The position numbers were made by a program, and so were the translations under genes. Of a stretch of 64,000 nt of DNA, positions 24,528-32,829 are shown in pieces (position 1 is the first letter of the stretch; every line of letters begins with the position of its first letter). The notes beneath the pieces were generated by a model that saw only the letters and a list, made by a program, of their open reading frames with translations, made no database searches and had not been told where the DNA came from. The stretch comes from Peptostreptococcaceae bacterium oral taxon 113 str. W5053 (GTDB taxonomy: Bacteria > Bacillota > Clostridia > Tissierellales > Peptoniphilaceae), in the NCBI GenBank assembly GCA_000467935.1, contig KI259852.1:1-64000 (forward strand), written 5' to 3'.

Positions 24528-26153
24528 ATGAAGATTAGAAAAATAGGATCTTTTGCAATTAAAATGTATGAAAATACTTTATTAGTAGATAGACTACGGA
24601 GAGTTGAATATATGTTCAAGTATAGAGAAAATGTTATTGGTGTTATTTATTCATGTAGATATAGATATGATGATAAAAAAAATGAATTAATGGTTTTTGT
24701 TAATAATAAGTATTATCTATTGAAGAATAATTCAATAGATGTATTTAAATTACTATTAAGTCCATATATTTATAATAGAAGCAATTTAATTTGTAGTCTT
24801 TCATGGGAAGTAGTAGAACAAAATCTTGAGTTTTTATTTCAGATCGGAATAGCTGATATAGCTGGAAATAAAAAATTAGTATGGAATAAGGATTTATTGT
24901 TGGTTTCAGATAAATTTGGAAATGGGTTGATTTCTCTATTTACTAAGGAGTTTTATTTATTAAAAGGTGAGACTATGAACTCTTTTATGAGTCGAAATTT
25001 ACAAATACTTTCATTAGAAGAAAAAGAAAACCTTTTACTAAACAATATCTTAAAGTATGAAACTGAATTTAAGCAAATTAATGCTATTTCTGATCGTTAC
25101 GTATATTATATTGTTTTATCTTATGCTTGCAATCTTAATTGTACTTATTGCTTTCAAAAACAAAGGGTGATTATTAAGGGTAAAGATGATATAAATATAT
25201 TAGACATAATTGATCGAATTATATTAAGCCATAGTGAACAGGAAAGTATAATATTAACTTTCTATGGAGGAGAGTCGCTTTTGCAAGAAAATTTTACAAT
25301 GATAAAAAAAATAGTTAATAAATATATTGAAAAAAATATAAAATTTAGGATCATTACAAATGGTGTTAATTTGAGTCTTTTTAAAAATAAATTATTTGAA
25401 ACCTTTTTGAAAATCAATAGATATATTATTACAATTGATGGTGATAAGGAAATACATAATTCGAGGCGTAGGACAATGAGTGAAAAAGGTTCTTTTGACA
25501 GAATAATTAGTGGAATAAAAGAATTAGTTAAATATAGGATGAATGTAACGATTCGAATTAATATTGATAAAGGTAATTACCAAAATATTACAAAAGTTAT
25601 CAAATATATACAAAGGCTTGATAAAACTGAAAAATATATTCAAATAGATATACATCCTGTTTCATACAATGCTGAACCAACAAAAGAAGATTCTATGAAT
25701 ATTCATTATATGTATAATATATTAAAAAAAATAAGACAAGATAATATCAAAAATGTTTATTTTTATGATAAATTTATTCAATATTGTTATTATTTAATGA
25801 AAAATAATTATTTTTATAGCAATGAAATAAAAGATTGTTTTATTGATAGAGTTTTATTGATAGATCCATCTGGCAAGTTATATGCTTGTAATGAGGCGAA
25901 TGGAATAGAGAGGTTTCAGAAGGAGTTGGAAGTTGGTAATAGGACGCCTACTATTATTAATTATTTTGACGGTTGTGTAGACAAATGTCATTTTTTTAAA
26001 CTATGTTTAGGTGGATGTCCATTAAATCGTGTTAACAATCGAGGATTTAGTATAGAAAGCTGTGAAAAGAAGAAGTTGTACAGTACAATATTAACTGAAA
26101 TTTTTGATGAAAATTTGTCAGAAACATATGGATGGGTTAAAAAATGTATTTAA
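24528..26153 (+). CDS. Radical SAM/SPASM RiPP maturase 2
   Basis: This 541-residue protein has a long N-terminal part (about 190 residues) without a recognised motif, which could be a leader-binding and docking domain. The radical SAM barrel carries CNLNCTYC at residues 201-208, FYGGESLL (the SAM-binding glycine motif) and ITNGV. A C-terminal SPASM region follows (CFIDR, LYACNEANGIERF, CVDKCHFFKLCLGGCPLNR, ESC). It differs greatly from maturase 1, so the two probably install different modifications on the precursor. Its end overlaps the TldD-like gene by 10 bases. No clear ribosome binding site precedes the ATG at 24528. Confidence 0.9.
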   Translation: MKIRKIGSFAIKMYENTLLVDRLRRVEYMFKYRENVIGVIYSCRYRYDDKKNELMVFVNNKYYLLKNNSIDVFKLLLSPYIYNRSNLICSLSWEVVEQNLEFLFQIGIADIAGNKKLVWNKDLLLVSDKFGNGLISLFTKEFYLLKGETMNSFMSRNLQILSLEEKENLLLNNILKYETEFKQINAISDRYVYYIVLSYACNLNCTYCFQKQRVIIKGKDDINILDIIDRIILSHSEQESIILTFYGGESLLQENFTMIKKIVNKYIEKNIKFRIITNGVNLSLFKNKLFETFLKINRYIITIDGDKEIHNSRRRTMSEKGSFDRIISGIKELVKYRMNVTIRINIDKGNYQNITKVIKYIQRLDKTEKYIQIDIHPVSYNAEPTKEDSMNIHYMYNILKKIRQDNIKNVYFYDKFIQYCYYLMKNNYFYSNEIKDCFIDRVLLIDPSGKLYACNEANGIERFQKELEVGNRTPTIINYFDGCVDKCHFFKLCLGGCPLNRVNNRGFSIESCEKKKLYSTILTEIFDENLSETYGWVKKCI

Positions 26154-27253
26154 TGTATAAGAAAAATATTTGTTTTGAGATTAGTAAAAATAATTACAAA
26201 GTAGATGAAAGTGAGAGTGTAGAAGTAACAGAAAAAATAAATTGTAGGTCATGTCAGTTGATCAATTATGATATTAATCTCATTAAGACTAGGAGTTATG
26301 AGAATAAATTTAATGTATTGGATATTTTAAGTGTATTGCAGAATTATATGATGAATGACGAAAAGGTGTTGATTTATATAGAAGAATTTTATCGTAGTAT
26401 TGAAAGCGAGGAAAAATTAATCTTTTCTCCATATATTTTAAGCTATTATGAATGTAAGAAAGAAGAGTTATGTAGTTACAATAAAATATGTAGAGATAAT
26501 TTTATATTAGATATATTTCAAGATCTAAATATAATAAGAAATACATATAATTTACAAGTGAAAAAATTTATGTCATCAGAAAATTTACCAATTATTTTTA
26601 TGGGTAAAGCAGCTGCGTTAGTATCACATGAAGTATTAGGGCATTTATTAGAAATAGATAATTTTTATTTTTACAAATACTCTAGATACATATCGTTAAT
26701 TAATAAACTTAATGTAGACATTGAAGATAATCCATTTTTGATAAAAGAACTTGGATTGTGTAGAAATGATGAAATGCTAAATAAGTCCTATAAAACTATT
26801 GTATTCAAGCATGGCATTTTTACAGGTGATCTTATAGGAGGGAATATTAATAGTAGGATATGTAATAGAAACTTAAGGCGATCTAGATTAATTGATTCTG
26901 CATTACCTCGAATGAGTACATTGTGTGTTAATGTAAATACGTTAAATAAACAAAGGTTAGAGTATGTTGAATTTGGATATGATTTAATCTTAATAAAGAA
27001 TGTACGAAAAGCGTTTTTAGATCATAAAAATAATTGTATAGTTTTAATGGTAGCTGATGCTGTGGAACAAAAAGAAGGCGAAAATATATTTAGATATGAA
27101 AATTTTCAATTGAAATTCGAGTTAAATGAATTTTTAAACAGGATAAATCCAATTAAGCTTGAAAAACCTCGTAAATATACTATCAACTGCTATAAGAAAG
27201 GGCAGTTACTTCAAACTGGCGTTCAATCAATTGATTGGATATTAAAGAATTGA
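26144..27253 (+). CDS. TldD/PmbA-family metalloprotease, RiPP cluster
   Basis: The 369-residue protein carries the TldD zinc motif HExxGH (SHEVLGHLLEID, about residue 162) and downstream hallmarks of the family: the YKTIVFKHGIFTGDLIGG segment, the basic RNLRRSRLID region and LPRMSTLCVNVN, which matches the TldD signature PxPRMTNxxI. It is shorter than E. coli TldD (about 480 residues) and has a divergent N-terminal domain, so its protein partner surface may differ. TldD/TldE proteases cut leader peptides of microcins and some other RiPPs; no TldE partner is present here. A leader-removal role is inferred from context. The second ATG at 26153 (TAATG overlap with the maturase stop) is an alternative start. 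Confidence 0.82.
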   Translation: MYLMYKKNICFEISKNNYKVDESESVEVTEKINCRSCQLINYDINLIKTRSYENKFNVLDILSVLQNYMMNDEKVLIYIEEFYRSIESEEKLIFSPYILSYYECKKEELCSYNKICRDNFILDIFQDLNIIRNTYNLQVKKFMSSENLPIIFMGKAAALVSHEVLGHLLEIDNFYFYKYSRYISLINKLNVDIEDNPFLIKELGLCRNDEMLNKSYKTIVFKHGIFTGDLIGGNINSRICNRNLRRSRLIDSALPRMSTLCVNVNTLNKQRLEYVEFGYDLILIKNVRKAFLDHKNNCIVLMVADAVEQKEGENIFRYENFQLKFELNEFLNRINPIKLEKPRKYTINCYKKGQLLQTGVQSIDWILKN

Positions 27254-27939
27254 AATTATGTGCGATAGGTATCTTTCTTTATATAAAAACGTGAATTTGT
27301 TGTGTATTAAAGTTATTAGAGGTAATTAGTACCTTTATTAATTATTGAGATTGATGATTTTAAGAAATTTGAGAAAACATCAAGATTTTTAGTATTCCTT
27401 CAATTAATTCAAAGGAAGAGCCACTTTAGGTAATGTCAGAAGGTTAACCTTGCTAAGGTTGGTAAAAATCCTTTAGGGTGATTGCAAGTTGAAGAGAAAA
27501 ACGGCTATGCAGGAGGACGAACAGGCACAAATTTAAAATGCAAAAGGGAAGATAGAGTGGTCTATTGAAGATTATTAGCCATACATGTAGAGTAAACGAA
27601 AGATTGTGGCAATAGGGGGTGAGTATGCCTATATAGAAGATGAGTATAGGTAAATATTAGTTAAAGAAAATTTGAGCGTAGGAGGAGTTTTGGAATGCTT
27701 TAAGGTTAGATTATTTATGAATAATTTCGTTGACAGTTATATTTTGTATTTTGTTTCATATTGGAAGATGGCGAAGTTTATGGCAAGCCTTGACCCGCTG
27801 GTAACCAATCGACGAATAATAGAATTGTCAAAGTTGAGGGGGTGTTAGATTTGAGTCTTTGACTTTATACACGGTGAAAAACTAAAGAAAGGAAAAGCTG
27901 ATGTGATCTTATAAGAGGTTGCTTCATGACGGATGAGTT
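27254..27939 (+). other. Long non-coding stretch, possible intron remnant
   Basis: No open frame is present. GTGCG at 27259-27263 matches the 5' end of group II introns, and the purine-rich text that follows (GGTTGGTAAAAATCC near 27460 and GTTGCAAGTTGAAGAG near 27483) looks like structured intron domain I. No reverse transcriptase frame and no domain V hairpin are visible, so this would be a truncated copy. The identification is uncertain. The stretch separates the ABC genes from the rest of the RiPP cluster. Confidence 0.3.
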
Positions 27940-28863
27940 ATGATAAAGATAAATACTTTGAATAAAACTTATAAAAATGGGACCAAAGCTAATATAGATA
28001 TAAATTTTAGTGTATCAAAAGGTGATATATTAGGATTAATCGGTCCAAACGGTTCAGGCAAAACAACTTTGGTTCGTCAAATTGTTGGATTAACCAAACC
28101 AACATCGGGTGATATTATGGTTGCAGGAATGTCTGTTTTAAATTCAAGAAATAAAATTAAAGAGAAGATAGCATTTTTTAATCAAAAGTCCGCTATGTTG
28201 GAAGCACATACAGTATTTGAGGTAATTTATTTTACGGGAATTTATAGAGGATTGAGCAGGCATGAGGCTGTGGAGCAATGCGATAAATTGATTGAGTATT
28301 TCGGGCTAAAATCACAATTAAATCAGCGGTTAACCAACCTAAGCGGTGGACAAATAAAACTTGTAATGCTTGCATCTACATTTATCGGTATAAGTGACTT
28401 GATTATTTTGGATGAACCTACAAATGATTTAGATCCTGTAAACAGGTATAAATTATGGGAAATAATAAAGAAATACAATAGAGAATATAATACGACATTT
28501 TTAATTGTATCTCACAATTTGATAGAGTTGGAATTAATTGCAAGGACTATTGCAATTATGAAAGATGGAAAAATAATTGACCATGGGGACATACAAAGCT
28601 TAAAAAGTCGATACAACAGCGGATATAGAATTAGGATTCGTTGCGAGTACGAATATGTTGATGATTTAACAAAAGAACTTTCAATAGAGCGTATGAAAAA
28701 AAATCAAAATGAAGTAACACTGGATTTAACTGAAGAAGAACTTGAAAAATTAGTTAATTATATTTTGCCTATTGTAACAAAATATAATGCAGATGTAAAT
28801 ATTTATAGGATGTCTCTAAATAATATATATCAGATTATACAAGAGGGGGAATTATATGTATAA
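27940..28863 (+). CDS. ABC transporter ATP-binding protein, RiPP cluster
   Basis: The 307-residue ATPase has Walker A GPNGSGKTT near residue 34, signature LSGGQIKLV, Walker B LIILDEPTNDLD and H-loop SHNL. A C-terminal extension follows the ATPase (about residues 215-300), as in BcrA/DrrA-like exporters. Its last bases overlap the permease gene by eight. It is separated from the TldD-like gene by the 686-base non-coding stretch, yet shares the AT-rich composition of the island. Export of, or immunity to, the modified peptide is the likely role. Confidence 0.9.
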   Translation: MIKINTLNKTYKNGTKANIDINFSVSKGDILGLIGPNGSGKTTLVRQIVGLTKPTSGDIMVAGMSVLNSRNKIKEKIAFFNQKSAMLEAHTVFEVIYFTGIYRGLSRHEAVEQCDKLIEYFGLKSQLNQRLTNLSGGQIKLVMLASTFIGISDLIILDEPTNDLDPVNRYKLWEIIKKYNREYNTTFLIVSHNLIELELIARTIAIMKDGKIIDHGDIQSLKSRYNSGYRIRIRCEYEYVDDLTKELSIERMKKNQNEVTLDLTEEELEKLVNYILPIVTKYNADVNIYRMSLNNIYQIIQEGELYV

Positions 28864-29569
28864 GCATTGGATTATATTCAAAGCGGCATTACTTGATATA
28901 AGGAATGAATGGTCATGGTATTTGATTTTAATGCTAGTAAATCCTTTATCCGTTTTATTTTTCTTAAAAATTATTGCACGTGATTCAATAGATTTTCCTT
29001 CCTATATTGTTGGCTCAATAGTTATGACATTCGGAACGGGAATTTTTCTAAGTTTAGGTCAGACATTTGCCTTATATAAGGCAAGATCTTCTTTAGATTA
29101 CTATCTAGTATTACCCTTATCAAAAAATGAAATAATTTTATCCCAGATATTTAGAAATATTATCCTCAGTGCGCCTTCAATGACGATGGTTATAATTATT
29201 GGAATATTCTTATATGGAGTACGGATACCAATAAGCATTTATTTTATTTTAGCCATAATGCTAACCAGTGTATCTTTAGCCGGGCTCGGAACCATGATAG
29301 GAGTTTTATCCCGAAATGTTCAGATAGCATCAATTCTTACACAAATTATTACACCTATATTAACTTATTTAGCGCCCGTTTTTGTGCCACAATCGGAATT
29401 ACCGTTAAAGTTGCGTGCAATATCCTACTTATTGCCCACTACTTATGCATCTAACTCGTTGCGTGCTGCACTAAGAGGAGAACTTACCATAGATTATCTA
29501 ATTCTTTTTTTGATTGGAATAATTAGTTTTTTATATGTGGTTAGGGTTTTAGATTGGAGGCATGATTAA
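28856..29569 (+). CDS. ABC-2 type transporter permease, RiPP cluster
   Basis: This 237-residue protein has six membrane helices and the ABC-2 permease pattern (a DYYLVLPLSKNEIILSQIFRN coupling-helix-like segment and PLSVLF in the first part). It overlaps the ATPase gene by eight bases and ends the cluster. With the ATPase it forms a two-component exporter suited to immunity or export of the peptide product. Confidence 0.88.
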   Translation: MYKHWIIFKAALLDIRNEWSWYLILMLVNPLSVLFFLKIIARDSIDFPSYIVGSIVMTFGTGIFLSLGQTFALYKARSSLDYYLVLPLSKNEIILSQIFRNIILSAPSMTMVIIIGIFLYGVRIPISIYFILAIMLTSVSLAGLGTMIGVLSRNVQIASILTQIITPILTYLAPVFVPQSELPLKLRAISYLLPTTYASNSLRAALRGELTIDYLILFLIGIISFLYVVRVLDWRHD

Positions 29570-29710
29570 AGATTGTTATAAATTATCTCAAGATAAAATG
29601 TTCTTGAGTTTTCGTTCAGATAAAATAATAATATTGTTATTTAGGCGAGTTTGTAGCAATATCTACACTTTTAGAACATCAAGGAGGACTTGTAAAGGAA
29701 AACTTTGAAC

Positions 29711-29767
29711 TTTAAAAATCCGAATGAAGTTGTGTCAGAGTATTTCTCGGAGTGTAATCTATGCTAG
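29711..29767 (+). pseudogene. IS30-like transposase C-terminal tail (copy 2)
   Basis: Reads FKNPNEVVSEYFSECNLC and a stop, the same C-terminal end seen at 21135-21243 and 43302-43364. No upstream coding part remains. It marks the right flank of the RiPP island. Confidence 0.6.
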
Positions 29768-29859
29768 GTGATAATACAAAATTTTTCTGAAGAATATTGC
29801 ATTTGTCCGTTTGTAAATGATGTGGCCATTTTTTAGAGAGAAAATAAGATCAATTTGGT

Positions 29860-29892
29860 AAATAGTTGGAGATTAATCTCCAACTATTTTTT
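29860..29892 (+). terminator. Strong palindromic terminator at island edge
   Basis: The perfect stem AAATAGTTGGAGATT / AATCTCCAACTATTT ends in a T-run. It lies between the IS30 tail and the broken integrase-type transposase. Confidence 0.85.
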
Positions 29893-30501
29893 CCTCATTT
29901 CAATCGGGGTAAGCCCATAAAACCTGCATAGGAAGGCAGTTAGATCGATATAAATATCTTTTCATTTGCTCAATTAGATCTTTCTCTATGCGCCTTATCT
30001 ATCGTAGTATACTGATAAAATTTATCCGGCATATCTCCAACATAACATTTCTTAGGAACATATTTGACATCAAGCTCTCATTTTTTACCAAGATTTTTAA
30101 GTGTATGATACTCTTTAGGTATATACGATTTCCTTTTCTTTTCTTGTTTTTTGAAATATTTCATTTTTCTTAATAATCTAAAAAGTGAACAAGGATGCCT
30201 TTTATATGGTTTATTCTTCTTTAGCTTAGCATATAATTCAATCATAGAGATGTTAGAGCTTCTTTTGATGTAGTTTTCAGTATCTATATGAGCGTTAGGA
30301 TGTCTTAAATGCGGTCTATGAGACTTATCAATTAAAGAATACTTACCACACCAAACTTCTCATTCAAACACATAAGAGAAGCTTTTGAGATTTTATATCT
30401 TCTGCATACAAATTGGATGGAGTATCCACTTTTGTAAGTTTTGACTGCATAATATCGTGTTTTTAAAGCATGAGACAAATATCTTTGTTAATAGTATTCA
30501 T
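29893..30501 (-). pseudogene. Broken IS481-like (integrase core) transposase
   Basis: On the minus strand the gene starts at 30501 and reads through the helix-turn-helix part (RYYAVKTYKSGYSIQFVCRR), a linker (SLIDKSHRPHLRHPNAHID) and the first integrase-core strand (ELDVKYVPKKCYVGD). It then jumps directly to the C-terminal end (EQMKRYLYRSNCLPMQV). Most of the DDE core is deleted, and frameshifts and stops break the rest. It is inactive and forms the right border of the AT-rich island. Family assignment rests on these motifs, which are common in clostridial integrase-type transposases. Confidence 0.75.
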
Positions 30502-30620
30502 AGAGAGCCTTTCGTTTTTAATTTGTGGTTACTTCAATTATAGGGGATTTTCTTTTTATTTTTTTATCCCACACCAATTTGTAACATCACATTAGGAGGA
30601 GAAGTTTTTATGTATTATAG

Positions 30621-30649
30621 ATGACAGTCAATCGTTTTCATGATATAAT
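30621..30649 (+). promoter_or_regulatory. Promoter of the EF-G paralogue
   Basis: ATGACA (30621-30626) and TATAAT (30644-30649) have 17-base spacing, about 65 bases before the GTG start. Confidence 0.65.
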
Positions 30650-30712
30650 CAAAAAGCGAACGTATAGCGAAAAAAGGCTATGGTTTCAGTTTATAGGATG
30701 GGAGGAAACAGC

Positions 30713-32767
30713 GTGAAAGTTTTTAAGACACAAGAGATTAGAAATATGGCGTTGGTGGGACATAGCGGTTCCGGAAAAACGTCTTTAACGGAAGCCTTAT
30801 TGTTTCAAATCGGCGCAACCAAAAGGCAGGGTCGAGTTGAAGATAAAAATACAGTCTCCGATTATCAGGAAGAAGAAAAGAAAAGGGGAATTTCCCTTGC
30901 AACCAGCATTATTCCTGTAGAATGGGAAGATGGAAAAATCAACTTCTTAGATACTCCGGGATATTTTGATTTTCAAGGGGAAGTAAACAGTGCATTACGT
31001 GCAACGGAAGCGGCAATGCTTTTAGTCGATGCTTCTGCAGGTGTGGAAGTCGGAACGGAAAAAAATTGGCAATATATGGAAAAAATCGGATTTCCTCGCA
31101 TTATTTTCTTGAACAAGATGGATAAAGAAAATGTAAATTTTGATAAAGTTGTTGAAGAATTACAGGAAAAATTCGGGAAAAAAGTTATTCCGTTCTCCAT
31201 TCCTATCGGAGAAGGTCCTGATTTTAAGGGCATCGTAGATGTTATTTTCCAACATGCCTACACCTATGATAAAGGCAAAGCTACGGAGATTGAATTGGAT
31301 CCGGTTTTAAAGAAACGCACTCAGGAATTATATGATGCCATTGCGGAAGTCGTTGCGGAAACCGATGATGTTCTGATTGAAAAATTCTTTGCAGGGGAAC
31401 ATTTTACCAGAGAGGAATTGTTAAATGGTGTAACCACTGCTTTATTGGAAGGTAATTTAGTACCGTTGATGTGCGGCAGTGCGACGGAGAGAATCGGTTT
31501 GGATATGCTGTTGGATTTAGTTCTTCACTATATGCCGGCGCCCAATGATCCGAGAGCGAATTTAGGATTCCGTTATGAATCCGGTGAAGAAAGAACTTTA
31601 AATCCGGATGAACCCTTTGCAGCGGTTGTTTTCAAAACCATCGTAGATCCTTTTGTAGGAAAATTAAGTTTATTCAAAGTAATCAGCGGAAAAATCGTTA
31701 AAGGTGAAGTATATAATTCCACCAGAGAGGTTACCGAAAAAATCGGTTCCCTATTTTGCTTAAGAGGAAAGGAGCAATTGGAAGTTTCTGAACTTTGGGC
31801 GGGAGATGTGGGAGCCATTTCAAAACTTAGTGAGACGGAGACGGGAGACACTTTATGTGCGAAAGATCATCCGGTTGTGTTCAAACAAGTAAAATATCCA
31901 AAACCCACTTTGTATTTTGCTATTGAACCGAAGTCTAAAGGCGATGAAGATAAAATCGGTCAAGCTTTGACTAAGATGGCGGAAGAAGATCCCACTTTTG
32001 TTATGGACCGCAATGCGGAAACCAAACAATTGTTAATTGGCGGACAAGGAGATACGCAACTTGCCGTTGTTATGGATAAATTAAAAGATACCTATAGCGT
32101 TGAAGTGGAAAGAGTTCCCCTAAAGATTGCTTTTCGAGAAACGATTAAAGGAACGGCATCGGTTCAAGGTCGTCACAAAAAGCAATCCGGTGGAGCCGGT
32201 CAATATGGAGATGTGTGGGTTCGCTTTGAACCTTGTGAAGAAGAATTTATTTTCGATGAAGAAGTATTCGGCGGTGCAGTGCCCAAAAATTTCTTCCCGG
32301 CGGTTGAAAAAGGAATTCGTGAATGCTTGTCGAACGGTATTTTAGCCGGGTATCCGGTTGTAAATATGAAAGCGGTGCTTTATGACGGTTCTTATCATCC
32401 GGTAGATTCTAACGAAATGGCTTTTAAGATTGCCGCTTCTTTGGCATTTAAAAAAGGTATGCAGGAAGCAAAGCCTATTCTTTTGGAACCGATTTATCGC
32501 ATTGAAGTTTTGGTTCCGGAGGATTTCTTAGGAGATATTATGGGCGATATGAATAAACGTCGCGGTCGTATTTTGGGGATGGAACCTCAAGAAGACGGAA
32601 ATCAGCTTCTCATTGCGGAAGCTCCGCATTTGGAACTTTTTGAATATGCTATCGATTTGAAATCCATGACACAAGCTCGTGGAAGTTTTACGATGGAATT
32701 TGTGCGTTATGAAGAAATGCCATCCAATGAAGCGCAAAAGATTATTGATGCAGCAAAAGAAGAATAA
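30713..32767 (+). CDS. Elongation factor G-like translational GTPase
   Basis: The 684-residue protein has the five-domain EF-G layout: P-loop GHSGSGKTSLTEALLF (about residues 15-30), DTPGYFDF, NKMDKENV, domain II, then domains III-V with GAGQYGDVWVRFEP and the C-terminal GDIMGDMNKRRGRI. Switch I has KKRGISLATSI in place of the canonical ERERGITI. This deviation is typical of the FusA2-type paralogues, which may act in recycling, rescue or stress. The main fusA is expected elsewhere. The GTG at 30713 follows GGGAGGA. It is followed by a terminator and then arcA. Confidence 0.9.
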   Translation: MKVFKTQEIRNMALVGHSGSGKTSLTEALLFQIGATKRQGRVEDKNTVSDYQEEEKKRGISLATSIIPVEWEDGKINFLDTPGYFDFQGEVNSALRATEAAMLLVDASAGVEVGTEKNWQYMEKIGFPRIIFLNKMDKENVNFDKVVEELQEKFGKKVIPFSIPIGEGPDFKGIVDVIFQHAYTYDKGKATEIELDPVLKKRTQELYDAIAEVVAETDDVLIEKFFAGEHFTREELLNGVTTALLEGNLVPLMCGSATERIGLDMLLDLVLHYMPAPNDPRANLGFRYESGEERTLNPDEPFAAVVFKTIVDPFVGKLSLFKVISGKIVKGEVYNSTREVTEKIGSLFCLRGKEQLEVSELWAGDVGAISKLSETETGDTLCAKDHPVVFKQVKYPKPTLYFAIEPKSKGDEDKIGQALTKMAEEDPTFVMDRNAETKQLLIGGQGDTQLAVVMDKLKDTYSVEVERVPLKIAFRETIKGTASVQGRHKKQSGGAGQYGDVWVRFEPCEEEFIFDEEVFGGAVPKNFFPAVEKGIRECLSNGILAGYPVVNMKAVLYDGSYHPVDSNEMAFKIAASLAFKKGMQEAKPILLEPIYRIEVLVPEDFLGDIMGDMNKRRGRILGMEPQEDGNQLLIAEAPHLELFEYAIDLKSMTQARGSFTMEFVRYEEMPSNEAQKIIDAAKEE

Positions 32768-32782
32768 AATAATGATTTTCGG

Positions 32783-32810
32783 AAGGAAGTGTGTCCGCAC
32801 TTCCTTTTTT
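32783..32810 (+). terminator. Terminator after the EF-G paralogue
   Basis: The stem GGAAGTG / CACTTCC is followed by TTTTTT and lies just before arcA. Confidence 0.85.
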
Positions 32811-32829
32811 CATGAAGGGAGGAATGACA

